DNA from: Pampus argenteus
Taxonomy: Eukaryota; Chordata; Actinopteri; Scombriformes; Stromateidae
NCBI GenBank assembly: GCA_036937835.1
Contig: CM072874.1
Coordinates: forward strand, 13,902,001 to 13,966,000
Direction: 5' to 3'
DNA length: 64,000 nt
The notes beneath the pieces are model-generated. The model searched no databases and was not told the DNA's origin. It was given only the letters and a program-made list of their open reading frames with translations. Of the stretch, positions 36,725-51,111 are shown piece by piece; position 1 is the first letter of the stretch, and every line of letters starts with the position of its first letter. A program made the position numbers and the translations under genes.

Positions 36725-36778
36725 ATGGCTTTCCTGGTCCGTTGCTATGCCAACTGCTTGCAGCCGTGGTCCTCCAAA
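36725..36778 (+). CDS. rapgef6: Candidate alternative first exon 1c (18-residue N-terminus)
   Basis: An ATG in a strong context (G at -3, G at +4) opens 18 codons, MAFLVRCYANCLQPWSSK. They end exactly at a good donor AAA|GTAAGC in phase 0. The next downstream exon (53385) also starts in phase 0, so the spliced product reads [11 protein letters not shown]. An in-frame TGA lies 48 nt upstream, so this is the first usable start in its frame. From family knowledge, the reference human RAPGEF2 protein begins with a short unique peptide joined at the same LPAD boundary, so a first exon here fits a known pattern. The peptide is hydrophobic with two Cys (residues 7 and 11), which could be lipid-modified. 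That is inference. The resulting isoform would lack the first cNMP-like domain and the basic linker. Confidence 0.65.
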
Positions 36779-36841
36779 GTAAGCGATGTCGTAATCCGTT
36801 TTCTGGCCAGTGCCTCTGGCTTAGAATGCTGCCGCCTGTGC

Positions 36842-36847
36842 GTGTGT

Positions 36848-36883
<36 letters not shown>
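36842..36883. repeat. (TG)n microsatellite
   Basis: About 20 TG units with one TA interruption, starting 63 nt after the exon 1c donor. Confidence 0.93.
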
Positions 36884-36887
<4 letters not shown>

Positions 36888-39800
36888 GAGAGAGGGAGAG
36901 AGAGAGGGTGGCAATGAGAGAAAATGAGCTTGATTTATATTCATATGACAGATATGTATTGTGTCTAGTAAGAAAGCCATGCATGCTTTGCTTCTTCCTG
37001 CAGTTTGTATTTTAATTCTTTAATTGAAATGTTCCCTCTCCCCTCCGCTGCAAAGGAGGCTTAAATTCAAAACCAAAAAGAATCCCCTGTGCAGTATAAA
37101 GACAAGACGTGTTAATTGAGCCAATTGTCAAGAAAACATTCTTTAACTGTTTTAGTGATGAAGGATTTGAAAAAGAGGCCTATATTAAATACTTTCTCAT
37201 TCTGCACAGCGTTAAGTCATCAAATTAAGGTACCTGATGGCTGTCTAAATATGAATATTTCTTTTGGACACATCTGTCCAACAGCTGTGTAGTATTTTGA
37301 TTTTATTTTTATATGATGAAAACCTAGGAGATAATTGTCATTTTAGGAGATGAAGTTACAAGTCATCAAGTCGTTGGTCTGTGCAATGACATGCTGCTGT
37401 AACCATGACGACCGGTGAGGTCTGTCTCTCTAAACTTCTCCTGTTTTCCATTTTTTCATCTTGTCTGTTTACACAAATGTGTCTATTCCCCCCCCCTTAA
37501 GTCAGCAGTGGGCTGGTACGGATGTAGCTGTGTGTATAATTAACAGTTCCATGTCCTAGATTTTGTTGCTCAGAATAATCTACCAGAATTAACTGAGCCT
37601 CTGGTGAACTTTCTTGATGATGCAAAGAAAGCAAATGCAGTGCATGAAATGCAACTTACCAGCTGCAATGTTACTTTTAATTATTCTCGTTTTGTTGTTT
37701 CTTCTTTTTGTTAATATTCAAACTAAAGGGAATCAGCTGAGTGACAATATGTCAGGACCCCTCTGCTTTACGGCTCGTTGGTTGTCTGAGTAAAATGTCT
37801 GTCGGATAGATCCCTATGAGTCTGTCTCTTGGGGAGCGTCTGTCTGGGTGCAGAAAACCTCAGATGTTTGTCTTCATTATGTGTCTGCTGACGTGCACGT
37901 CTTCTGTAAAATAAGTAATAATGAGGTCATTGGAGAGGAAAGGAGATAAAGGGAAAAGTTAAATCTGTACCACACACAGTCACAGAACAGTCTTAAATAC
38001 CGTATTACTCGTCTTTGCATGATCGAAATTATGCATAGATCTGTCACCACTTTGGGTCTGACGTCACTGCTGATGAATAAAAGCCTTGTAAATCCAATTC
38101 TGCATCCAGTCTCGTCATAGCTCATCAGTGCTGCAGCCTTAAAAAAAGAAAAAAAAATGTATTTAGAGTAAAAAATCTGCACTGGAGTTGTTTCGATGGA
38201 TTTACCAGGTGATCTTTTTTGTCTACTTTTCAAATCCTAAAGCTTCTAATCACCTACTGATCGTCCTTATGTTGTTTTTTGTTTAACCACATGCTTACAC
38301 ATTTACATTTTAGGTACTAAAATTAAACGGCTTGTTTTTGCACAGGCTTAACTTGGACTTGTGTATCTGTATGTCATTATTGGCCCATGTATGTTGCATG
38401 AGTCTAGCTAATTTATCCTCCGACTAAAGCCACTGAGGTTTCATCAGCTCGCCCTGTTTGAAGTCTATAGTTAATTGGTTGGCGTCTGTAATGAGCCCAC
38501 CTTTTGGAAAGGTTAATTAAGTTTCCCTTTTCCTCCCATTAGGGTAACGTGTGCTCTGTCTGGAAGAAGAGTAGAAAAAAAACACTGCAGTCAGGATGGA
38601 GGGAAGAAGAGGAAAGTGGAAGATAGAAAGAATGAGGGTGGTCTGCAAAGGGATGTTAATTCTCAGAACAGATTTTGTGAATTAACTTTGCTGCGATCTC
38701 AAGGAAAGAGGGATGAGGAAAAGCAGACAGATGAAGAGCAATCCAGGAGTGTGATTTGATGCTTAAGGGAGGGAAAAGACAGGCAAAGAAAGAAAGAAAA
38801 ACACATCAGTGAGTAACAGAAAGCCACTGAAGCAGTGATTTTTATTCCACAAGAGGTTTTCACAATTTTATCATTGACTGCCTTTTCAGAATGGCAGCCA
38901 ATTATTTTCTCTAGAAGTTGGTTTCTTTTAATAGTTTTGGCCTGCCAGCACTGGCTGGGATTGGTGATATTCTCCAAGGCAGTAATGTTGTATTCAGCAC
39001 CAGTCTTTACACCACTAGTGTATTTTAAGGCAGCTTTGCATTGTATAAATTTACAACCAGTCAGAGGCTCAATTAGTCTAAATGCAATTGCGGTCTAAAA
39101 ATCGGAGATCTAAGTGACAAGTTGACAAAAAAATAGTGAGCAGGCACTATTTGATTCATATGAATCACTTAGCTTTACTTCTGTATAGGGAATCTACAGC
39201 TGCCAACAAGCTTTTACAGTCTTTTCTACAGCCGTGTTTACTACAGAGTTGCAGAACAACCGTTTAGGGTGAACCTCTCTGGAAAGTAAACTGTTATTAT
39301 TTTTTTTTTGCCATTCAGGCACTTTTTTTTGTTGCAACTATACTCTAGTGCAGCTCTTACCAAATGGCATGCCGTGCTATCTTGCTCTAATTTCTAACGT
39401 CGGAGGATAGTTATTGAAATATTGACTGTGTGGCTGGAAATTTGGCATCAGATGACAGACAGGGAAATGTAGGCCAGTGGAGCTGCTCTGTGGGGCTAGC
39501 GGGGTCTTTTTGTTTTTCTGAGGCACCGAGCAGCTATGAGGCCTAGATTTGTTTACATCCTCAATAAACAAGACATAACTTATAGTGGTCTGCTTGGGCT
39601 ACAATAGATCCTCTTAAGAAAGCAGACACTTTTGATTTAAGAATCTTTCAAAATACATTTCACTGTGTTATTGTGTCATGTTTATGGGTGAACTGTCCCT
39701 TTAAATCACATCCTGCTTATCCCGGTGGAACACAAGCTCAGTCCACCTCCTCCTGCTGCTGGAAGACTTGTCAAAATGTTCTCCTGCCGAACTTTCTGAC

Positions 39801-42375
39801 CCTCTCTGCCGCCTACATCGGACCTCATCTCATCTGATTTTTTTCTGAGCTTCCTGTGTCTTTTTCTTTATCGTGGCGTTGTTTATCTTTGCCTCTCTCT
39901 TCCTACTGTTTTAACGAGGACTTCCTACCATCTTCCTCTTTACCCTTTCCTTTCTTTCTCATCTGTTGTTAGTAAGGGACTCTTCCATCCTCTATGACTT
40001 CTTGTTCATCACTTTCTCCCTCTCTCCATCTCCCCTTCCCCATTTATTATTTAGGCATCAATAATGGGGTCTGTTGTTGTTGTTGTTGCCAGCCTGATGC
40101 TGCCGTTGCTGCCCTGCTGGGCTGTATCCTCACTCATATGCTGCTTCCTTTCTTATAAATCACACCAACTGCTTCTAAAACCATCTGCTCACGTCTGCCC
40201 TTTGCTCTCTTCTTCTGCACCAAATGGTACATATAAAGTAAATTAATATTAAACTAAAATTTGGTGCAATACTTGAGCTTAGTCACTTATACTTTTTTGT
40301 AAGCACTGATATCTACAGCACTTGAATGAGCAATACTTTTTAACTTTTTAAGATGCAGTGAAAATTGACTATTGAGATTTATGGAATTGGTCATTATGGA
40401 ATTTTCTGTCTGTGCTTCAAGACTTCAACATGAATCAGTTTTTATTCTTCTCTTTGTATGTGCCATCAGACATTTCTAACCAGATAAGCTTTTTTAATTG
40501 AAAAAAAAACAAAAACAGGAGGTCTCATACCTTTGTGCTCTACACAAGCCCATAACTCACAGTTAATAATTGTAATAATCCCCCCTTCAGGGCTGGACAG
40601 CTGCAGAGAGTGCAGCAGGTCCAGACTCAGGTTGACCCTGGCTACTGCCTTTGCTTCCCTCAGCAATCAATGGGCCTTGCTGAGCATTGGCATAATCAGT
40701 TTGTGTGGACCCATGCTGCATTGAATAGTAATGGGCCTACAGGGGCATTGATAGAGCTATAGTGGGGTGATGGATTCGGTGCTATGGCAGGAAGGGAAAG
40801 GCAAGGCAGGTCAGACAGATGGACAGGTAGATAGGCAGAGCATCTGGCATACATAAATAAGTGCCATTCTTAACCTACAGCATCCATGTAAACATGGACC
40901 AAAATTCTTCTGCAAAGCATTAACAGGAATACACAATATATAATGAAATGAGATGGATCCAGTTAACTTAACGACTGGTTTCAAACAAAGTGCAAACCAG
41001 ATTTGAACCAGGGAAGAAGCAAAAAATGAATGGTGTCATCAGACTTCATTTAAATGGCAAGATGCTATGTTTGATTCAAGGCCCATCATTCATCATCAGA
41101 TCAGATAGGATAGGATAGCTAGCTACATTAAGCTGCTGAACCTCTATTGAATGCAATAAGGAGATTAATCATTCTTCAGTACAGTCTATTGACCCTTTAC
41201 TCATTGCTGTGGCATGCTCAGACAGCAGAAAGAGTCTGATTAGGACCTGAGCACATCGGAGCTTTGCTCTTTTGTTCGAGAAGGCACATGTTAAAATGTC
41301 ACTCTGAGGAATTAAGATAACACTTGAAGTAATTACCACACTGATTTCAGTTCAAAGTTGAAATGAAGCTAATGTACTTGGAGGAACAATTGTCAAAAAA
41401 AAAACCCTAAGCCCTTCCATAGACCGTCTGTGGTTCTCTAATGGTCGGAGACTTATTTGTCCCATCGTGGTTCTTTTGAGTCAGTGCACTTGTACAAGTT
41501 CATTCATTTAAAATGATCTACTATATAAGAGTGTCAGTGAAATGCCTGAAATTTCTAGTTATATTTTATAATCAAAAGGTTTAATCACTTGATCACACCA
41601 TCTAGTTTTTCACATCTACAGTCTTTAAAAAAACTGAACAATACTGCAGCATTTGTTTGGAAAACTGCTGGGAAAATGCAATTTACTTTTACATGAGTGG
41701 ACGGCTAAATTGCAAATCAAAGTTTCTGAATACCAGTGGCTCATATAATGGCTATTGCAGACCAAAACAAGACCCAGGACATTCAAAATAGCCGCTGCAA
41801 CAAAGAACATGATATTTGAATACTGACGGGGGCCAGTGTGCTCATCGTAAATTGCACTCTGTGTCATCAGGAAGCTAGTTTATGAGGCTCAGTTGTGCTG
41901 TGCTGTTGAAACACTAAAGTAAAGTTAGACCAAAATAGTATAAGAACGACTGCTCTCAGCATCTTGATAATCTGTGGGCTGTGGTCAACAGGTGTCAGTC
42001 ACAGAATGCACTTTGTAATCCTCTGCATCATCAGATAAGCAGCTGGAAACTGCAGTCACCTTTTAAAAGAGTATTGGATAGTTTCAGTGTGGCTCCCCTG
42101 GTAACCGAATATGTTGACAGAACCATTTTTGTGCACTAAGAGGATGACCCTTTCCAGGTGTTGTAATACCAGACTTTTCACATTGACCTCAGTAGATTAC
42201 TATGACCTTTGACCCATAGACGGAATGATGACGTACTGACACACATGGGGGAAAGGTAATGTTGCCTTTGAGTCATAGAGATTGAAGGTGGAGGTGATAA
42301 GAGCATGAGGAAAGAGATCACCACAGAAAGCAAATGAGTGAGAGACAAAGACAGAAAACAGAGGAAGGGAGAGAT

Positions 42376-42404
42376 TGTGTGTGTGTGTGTGTGGGGGGGG
42401 GGGG
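42376..42404 (+). repeat. (TG)n followed by G-run
   Basis: Nine TG units run into about 12 consecutive G residues. Confidence 0.9.
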
Positions 42405-43130
42405 CTTTTAGCACACAGAGGGAGGTCTAAGATATCATATGCACAGGAAGTAAGGGTGATAAAGATCGATATGGGCTGCATTAGTCCAGGCCATGCCCAA
42501 CTCACCTCTCATAAGTCATAAATTACTATTCAGTCCTCCTAAAACAAAAACACACACTCATGCTATTTTTTTCTCCACCTTTGCCTCGTACATCTCTCAT
42601 CTGAGGTCCTTCTGCATGTCTGGAAATTGTCTTGAAAACAGAAACATTGTATGATGAACTGTATAGGCACACGATATGTCACTTGCTTGTGAGCATAAAT
42701 GTTTATGCTCTATGTCGAAAAACTGAATTTCCAAAAAGCATAATTTTCAATTTGAAAGCATTTTATTCTATTTTAACATTCTATTAACTATTATAATGTA
42801 TTTCATAATAGTGTGAAGTCCACTCTTTTATATACCATATAGATCCTGCAGACACATTTTCAATATAAAAAGCCACTTGCTTGCTCAGTAGTTTACTACA
42901 CTTCACCTTTCAGGTAAGAAAATGATGCAGCTCTGTTTGACTGTTTCAATGGGTACAGTGGCATAAAAGAGCCATTGTTGTGTTCTGAATGGCGTAATTA
43001 CTGTCCATTAGCTATGATAGGCTGAAATTTTAGAGTGAAAAGCCCACTCAGGCCCTGTGTGCATTAACATGCCCGTGCTGGTCAACATTACTGGGCTAAA
43101 TGGAATGAATGTGAGGCTGCTCATGTGGAG

Positions 43131-43157
43131 ACACACACACACACACACACACACACA
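43131..43157. repeat. (CA)n microsatellite
   Basis: About 13 uninterrupted AC units. Confidence 0.93.
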
Positions 43158-46100
43158 ATTGTCTGTACACACATACACCCATATGTGTGACCCTTGACTT
43201 TGCTGGTCTCTCACTCTTAGATTAACTTTAACACCCAAATATGCATGAAAACACACAGACACACACACCTACATACTGGCACTGTACAATAGTCAAAACA
43301 TAATAACAATCATACTGTACATGTACACATAAATTACTTCCCCTCACTTTATATATGCAGACTCCACCCACTAAAGCTCTATCAGATATGAGCTACAACC
43401 CCCAACTGTACACACACACTCACACACACACACATATGATATTTCAGCCACCCATGGCACCCACCCCCTCAATTTCACTTGCTCCCATTATCTCACTGCT
43501 ATTGATCCACATCCCCTCCTCTGCCTGCACAGCCAGAGAGCCTTTACTGGATAATTTTCAAGGGCATTTATAAATACAAGAAAGGATGGATGGATGGGTG
43601 ATTGTTCTGCGGCTGGTTGAGAATTTGTGAGAAAGAGAGAGAAAAGAAGGAGAGAATGTGGGTATGGTGCGCCTGAAAGAAAGCAAATGTGATCAGATGT
43701 TGCTGTGCAACATTTCGGTCAATGAGATTCAGATATTGTCATTACAAACCATATTTAAACATTCGCATTACCTTTTAAATACAAATGCACATCGGTAGAC
43801 TGTCACAGATAGATAAAATAAAAAACTTGAGCTCAGTATTGGCCATAGTCGGTGGGCAAATGAATTTTTCCTGGGCTGCTAGACTGTGATACCGATTTAT
43901 AGTCAGCTCGTTCTGGACTCTGGAGTTGATTGGGCCAGTGGAACAGGATCCAACATTAACAAAAACACAGCACAGGATGGGGCTGCCTCTCCATCCGCCC
44001 GCAGGATCAAACTGTAGGGGTGCCAGGGGTGTACTGTATGTGTATTTGTAAGTGTGAAGTAGTGCAGGTTGGGCTGAAGGGCAGGAAGCATCTGTTAACA
44101 GAGGGGAGCCAGGAGGTACTGAGCTGTATGTATCTGTATGTCTGTCTGTGCGTGCGTGCGCACATCTGTCTTTTTGTCAGTATGAAGGGCCAAGTGTTTA
44201 GCATTCTCTCTCTATCTGGCAGACCTGGCCATGGCCCACCTTCCTCTGTGTCTCAGACAGAGATGCCTTGCAGCTTCCTGTGAAAGCAACAAGCAGATAA
44301 AGAGTTGACGGTGAACATGAAACCCACGTACACACATAAAACAAGACCAGCGTTTCACCACAAAAAAAACAAATAAATACAGACGTTATGATTCTCATGC
44401 ACCTGCATAAGACGGATTGCATAATAAAGACAGTGAACTCTTTCCAGCATGCAGAACGGATAACAGCATCGATAAACCTGCAGCAACGTCTTTACATACT
44501 AACATTTCTGCCCCACCAGTAAATGCATGAGCTTCCAATGAGCCTAAATTAAAACAACCCAAAGTCACTATAGATCTTTCATTATGGCACCATATTTTAT
44601 TCATACTGTTGTGCCAGAAATGTAGAAAGGGTTGTAGAATAGTCGAGGGTGGGAGAAATAAAGATGAATGGGAGAGAGAGGAAATGGATGGGAAAGGAAA
44701 CGCTGAAATAGCAGAAAATAAATCTCTTTTTTTTTAATCCACCATCAGACAATCCAATGACCAACAGAAAAATACATCAGTGGGAGACCACTACCTGCTA
44801 ATTGTAGACATTAAATCTCAAACATTTTGTACTTCAAGCATTTTTAATTCCTGCGCTCTGTTTTTCTTCCCATGATATATTCGTCATATTTTTCTTCCTC
44901 ACCTAGGTGATGGAGTGTAGGAGGCAGGCAGGTTGAATATTCCTTTCAGAAACATCCAACACTTTTTTTGGCAGTGACCACAGTCTGCTACCTACTGCCA
45001 CACACACAAAAACAAACACTCTATCTCTCTCTAGATGCTAAATGGTAGGACTTTCCACTACTGGCTGGTTGTAGTACAGTCCTCTGGAGAAGAATACTTG
45101 CCTCTGCAGGGGTACTGACCCATGCTAATTACCTTCTTCACCATGTAAGCCGCTAGAAGTCCGAATGAGTAGTCAAGAGTGTGTGGGATGAATGAGCACG
45201 TGGCCAATTTAGCGCCATTTTTCTCCAAGAAAATCCAGACTGTGGAGTTTATTCTTATGGAGGAAGGCAAGCTGACACATATTTTAATGTTAGTATTACT
45301 AATCCAAATATTATTAAATATTCCAGGTTGTTATTACATGAATAACTCAAGTATTTTTCTACAGGGGCTCTAGTTCTTTTTTTGTAAAATTCACAAATTA
45401 GATCCACAAACTTTGATTTTCAGATGTGTGGACTCATTTATCTAGTGACTGTGGATTCCACAAAACAAAATAGATTGGCATCATGTTGTATGAGATGGAG
45501 ATAAAGACACATTTTCACTGCACACTAGCAAACACAACCTTGTTTATGGCTCAAAACATGTAGATTAGGACTTGAGCTTTACTTGGGACTATTTTTTACT
45601 TGATTGTTGTGCCTGTACTTTATAACACTTCTTCTGTGGAAATGTACGTGTACTGTCTCAATTCCAAATGAAATATTTGAGTAATGGTACTACAGTTTTG
45701 GCTCATTGCTGTGACCTTTTTGTGATCCCTGTCTTTATTAATACAGTAATGTGTGGATGAGTCAATAACAAGAAATGTTACATACGCGCACACACTCTAT
45801 TCTCTCCTTTATGCTCTTTTCCTCCATTTCGATTCACTTCCCTTGTTTATCTTTCTCTCCTCTTCACCCTGTGCTTGTGTCTCTCTCTCTCTACGTCTCC
45901 CTCCTTTGTCACGCTCAGACAACTGGGGCAAAAGTCACAGGCCTTTGGCAGTGCCAGCGACAGTGCCATTCAGCATCCCATCTGTCACAATACTGGCAAG
46001 GCACAGTGTGGAAACTGCCAACTAATGGCTGTTTATCCACTGTAGAAACTTGCCAGCCAATGTCTATCCAGGCTAAAATAATCCACCAACCAATGATTGT

Positions 46101-46623
46101 TGAACCTTGTACCTTACAAACCTGCGTCTGCCAAATCACAGATTGCATTTCCTTGCTGAGATTAAAATGTGTTTGAGTTTCTGAAGTAATGTGTTGCTAT
46201 GAAGAGTCCCCTCATGCTGGATGTAAAAAGGCATTTTTCTAGCCACCTCACATTCAGGTTCCAACCATTAGTGCCTCATTTTTCACTTCCAAAATATTTT
46301 TGAGCGTACTGTATATTGCTGAAAATCTACCTGAACCAATGTACACAAATTATTCTTTAAAAAAGAGAAAGATGTGATCCAAAAATGCAGTTGACAGGAA
46401 CAGACCTTAATAGAGAGAGAACACCAGCAGCAGCAGCAGCATTATGTCTTATGAAGAACAATAATAGCTAGCCGCAGTTGCTGAAAAAAAGCAGTAATAT
46501 AATAATAAAAATAATGTCTTAAGAGTTGTAAAGTTACGGGAAAAAAAAGGTAGTCGAGTCATGAGAGGTCCAGCAAACTGTGTGTGAGGAGGAGCGAATG
46601 ACATTTTCAACATATTCAAGCTG

Positions 46624-46664
46624 CCCTCTCTCTCTCTCTCTCTCTGTCTCTCTGTCTCTCTCTC

Positions 46665-46695
<31 letters not shown>

Positions 46696-46941
46696 GGCAT
46701 GTCTGCCTTTCCAGTTGTCACCTCCAATTCCAACTTCAATTCATTACATCTCCCCTTGCCCCAGCTGCCACAGACACACACTCACACACACGCAGGCTGC
46801 CAGAGATATGGTAGTCTGGACTGAGGTAGAATTGGATTCTTAAGAGAATATTTGAGAGTTTTTATCTTCATCTGTTCCCTTTCTTTTCACTTCATCTTTA
46901 TTTTACCCCTCGCTGTCAGTCCTATCTCTATTATATGCTCC

Positions 46942-47000
<59 letters not shown>

Positions 47001-47104
47001 TCAAATCCAGTCTCAATCATATGCTGCACTCTTCTTCACTGTCTCCTCTTAATACAGATCTCTCTCTCTGTCTCTCTCTTGCTCTCTCTCGCTCTCTCTC
47101 GCTC
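46624..47104 (+). repeat. Cluster of (TC)n arrays with a CA array
   Basis: Three TC-rich arrays (46624-46695 with GTCTC interruptions, 46942-46975 pure, 47061-47104 interrupted) and a CA array directly after the second (46977-47000). All are pyrimidine-rich on the transcribed-sense strand. Confidence 0.92.
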
Positions 47105-50100
47105 ATATTCACTTCAGGTCCCTGTATTTTCTCCCCATCTCCATCTGTCTCCCTGTACTGTATCTTAATCCAACCGTCTGTGGACTTGCCAGTAATAGAG
47201 TGGAGCATGGCTGTGTGCTGAGCCTATTCAATGACCTCAGTGTATGTTTTATTGAATGGAGCACATCAATGCATGTAGTTCATATGTATATATATTTGTA
47301 TGCATTATGTATTTTCCTCTCAGTATTGCACGTGAATATATGTGTGCGTTTTCCTGACACTGTCCTCATCTTAGTCAGTCAGCGCTTTCTGCAGCGCTAC
47401 AGGGCTAAATCTGGAGTGTGTGTGTCCTGTTGCAGCTTTTTTTTTTTTTACCTTGCTAGTCTGATGTACTTGCAGTCATTTCGCTCCTCCTTGCTCCTTT
47501 AGATGCAGAATTGCATGTGGGAGCAGAAATTGTGATTGTACACAGTAGGAAAAAAATCAAGGTATTAAAACATACAACAAATACACTAAAGGCCAAAAAA
47601 AATTAAACCGTAGTACTAACTTATAAAGTGGACACAAACTGTAGGGTGGAGGTTATAATGAGGGAGTGAGGTGTTGCAAAGACAGATAAGAGACAGAGTT
47701 AAAGAGACGGAGTGATCCAGAGAAACAACAAAACCAACGGAAATCAGATTCAGACTGCGAATTTAGTGTCGCGTGAAAAGAAGTCTGTGAGACAGTAGCT
47801 GTTTTGCACATTGTTGCTATGTGCACAGATGAATTGTCTAGAAGTGGTTTGTGGTTTTGCATCATGTTCTCACTGTTGTGAGTGAATATTGTTAGCAGCT
47901 AAGGTTTACCTTATCAATCCAGAGTAGAATTGATCTTATCCTTCTCACTTCTTGCAGCTTTTTGCTTGGGTCAAGATTATTATATTGGTGATGGTGATCT
48001 AGAAAGTGAGGCTTACTGTTGCAACATTTGTGCGTCACTGTAGTCATGACTACTCTGACAAATGTGGCACAACAAATGTGTCTTCTTTTTTTTTCTCAAT
48101 TCTTTGTCAGTAAAAGTCAACAGTGCAGTATATGAGCACCTAAAATGAAATTAAAATTAACAAGTTGTGCTGCTTGGCCATAACTCAGGTCATGTCAAGG
48201 CAGTTTGTCACTGCTGACATCTACAGGCCAACCATGTTAATGTCAGATACCCCATCAGTGACCTCACTATCCATCGTCGTGCCTGTATTTACTCAGCTGT
48301 GCAGTTTCGAGTCGGTACGTCGAGCTAAAGCAGGACTTAACTGTTATTATTCCCTGAACTTCTACATGCTCTGCACAGTCAGTAGAAATGAGTTGGCTGG
48401 GAATAGTCTTTCTAGTAATTAATGATAATCAAATTGTTAAATATTCCTCTCGCAGTACATACACATATACCAGTAAATACCCCTCATTTCTGTTGTACAC
48501 TTTCATAATCATACAGTACATCTTAACTAAAACAAAGATTTCCCAGTGATCACTAGCAACGTGAACAACCTTTAACTCTGAACCTCCCAGAACTTCTTTA
48601 TTGTACTGCTTTAACTACATATATGTTTGTTGTTTTCCCCTCTGCGAATACAACAATGATGTCTTTAAATATTCAGTCAGCTTTGTTTGTGTCACTGTTT
48701 GCTGAACCCAGTTTAATTATCATCCTCATCAGGATTCATCAGCCTCATCACATATTCTTTAATTTCTTACTCACCCCATTTGTTCTCCTTTTTAATTCAT
48801 CTCAATCTATTGATGTTGGATTTTCCTTCTCCGTTTCTCACTTTGTGTCTTGGTGTATCTTTATTTTTGTCACACTCCATCTCTGTCAGTGTTTCTTTCT
48901 TATCCTCTTCTATGAATTAATGTATCTCTCTTTGTACTTTGGTGGAGTCTCAGGTGTGTCTCGCCACTTACTCATTAAATGCCATTTCTGCATCCTAATG
49001 AAGCCTTTAGCTGAACAACGTGTTGTGTTTTAATAATTTGGCTTCTGGGACTCTTAACCGACCAGTATTTGACCATTCATGCTTGACATGCCTAATGCAT
49101 TAACGTCTTCAAGGTTTCCCAAAACCATTTGGGCACCAAAACATCTCTCTACACATTGACCTATAATGTAGTAAAGATTATCCTAGCTCTAAAATGTCTT
49201 TTGGGAAACCCAGTCTCTTGTCTGGGTTGCCAAATGGCCAGTCTGGGCTTTACAGCCCATTTTATCACTGAGGAAGAAGGTGGAACAGAGCACTCAGGCT
49301 CAAGGCTAGTTAATCTCATTGCTAAAATTGGACGCAATAAGTGAAACAGAGTTAGATTTTATAGAGAAGGAAAAAAAAGAAGATATCGTCCTAATATGTT
49401 TTGACTGTTTTTTATGCTTTCAGAGACTCTAGTACATCTACAGAAAGAGGAATGTAGTCATTATGTTAGCATAAGTGGCCATTTGGCTAAGGTGCTTTTC
49501 TTCCTAATTGATGGATGGGGAAGGAAGGAAGCTTTCCATAAGTTTGGATGAAAAATCACTGTGATATTTGTGACATTGTGTTTGCTTATTGGTCTCGGAC
49601 ATTATTGGGTATATTCAGTTGAAAATACACTACTCAGACATCATCTGCAGCATGATCTTTTAGTAAAACTTGTTCTCTGGTTTTTATTTAGATATATAGT
49701 CATTTTTTATTTTCTAACCACAATGTCTTTATTATGTCTCAGTGGGTGATTTTATCATTACTGAGTGAACAAATACTTCTACATGACACACTTCATTGAA
49801 GACAGTATTACAAAATGATCATCCGTATACTTCATATCAGAGTATGTTGCCCGGCTCTACCAGTTGTGTTCTTATAAATGGCCAATCTTGGTAACATGAT
49901 GTCCTGACAGCTCCAGGGCTGGTTTTCTTATGGATTTTCACCCTCATCTTAGGTGGAATGAATTTTTTTTCTCACTCATATGATAATAGATGATGAGTTA
50001 ATTTCTCAGGAATTAATCAGACTCTGTTAATGGTTGTGAAACAACGGTGTTATGAAAGCTTTTGGTCTGTCTGACTGCGACATAACATTTACAGTCTGCT

Positions 50101-50814
50101 TGATCCTTCCCTGATTGTGCCTCTGTGTTGACATGATAGAATTGTACAGCCGAAGGAACCATGCACATTTATATTTAAACTCTCATTCTTAATGCATGAG
50201 GAGAATGGGAGACCCCCTCACCCCTTGCCTGGCTCAGCCCCTGCTGGGAGGAAGGGAAAGAGGGGGATTAGAGCAGGATTAAGTCTGTGGTATGAATAGG
50301 AGCCACAAGACTGCCACAATTATTCACCCCCACCCCCCCTCCCATATTTCCTTCTCTCACACAAACACATCAACTCCTCCTCTCCGTCCTTTTCCTCTGT
50401 CATTCCCTGGTACCGCCAAAACACACTCATATACACATCATCATAAATATCAGTGTAATAGTATTTCTATCATTTAATTTGATTTGATTGTTAACAGTGC
50501 TCTACAGAGTTAGCAGAGTACTATGTCATAACTGGTGCTTTAACTCTCAAATACCCTGTTTACTTTACACATCTCCATCACAGCCTCTGGATTATCAAAT
50601 ATCAGTATCAGTCACAACCAAATCTGGTAGTGTCAGGTTATGATAGGATTAGTATGATGACACTTGTGTTTGTCTATGAAAACAGCATCACACAGATTTT
50701 ACAGATCTCACCATTAAATACTCTAACCGTAACGCTTTCCTCGCTGTAACCAACTTCTGTCTATTATCACCTTAAACTAAAATAATATTAATAACCATTG
50801 ACTACGTTCTAAAT

Positions 50815-51111
50815 TAGGTCTGCAACTAACGTTTATTTTTTCATTATCAATTAAACTGACGATTGCTTTCTCGACCAATTTGTTAATTGTTTTGAGAGAA
50901 AAATGAAGTAAAAAGCTCAAGGAGACTTTTCCAAATGTCTTGTTTTGTCAACAACGGTCTGTAATCCAAAGATATTTAATTCATAATCATGTCTGACACA
51001 GAAGTGTCAAATTTTCACATTTGAGAAACTGCAATGACCAAATTAGGTCAAATGCAGAATAATTTTCTGTCATTTGACTACTTGATTAATCAACTAATTG
51101 TTTCAGCTCCA
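50815..51111. mobile_element. MITE-like element with terminal inverted repeats
   Basis: Opens TAGGTCTGCAACTAACGTTT and closes CAACTAATTGTTTCAGCTCC with A. These are imperfect inverted repeats of each other, as in the widespread percomorph repeat that begins GGGCTGCAACTAACGATTAT. About 300 bp with no coding capacity, so a non-autonomous DNA transposon. The copy at 12831 is a truncated relative. Confidence 0.7.

Noticed and set aside
48165..48422. Approximately 85-codon open frame (MCCLAITQVMSRQF...) as a gene or host exon
   Set aside because: No recognised protein, no splice signals in phase, and a length that is unremarkable in 64 kb.
48998..49033. ATG frame starting MKPLA, like the first five residues of the reference human RAPGEF2 protein
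   Set aside because: Similarity ends after five residues, the frame stops after 11 codons and there is no in-phase donor. Probably chance.
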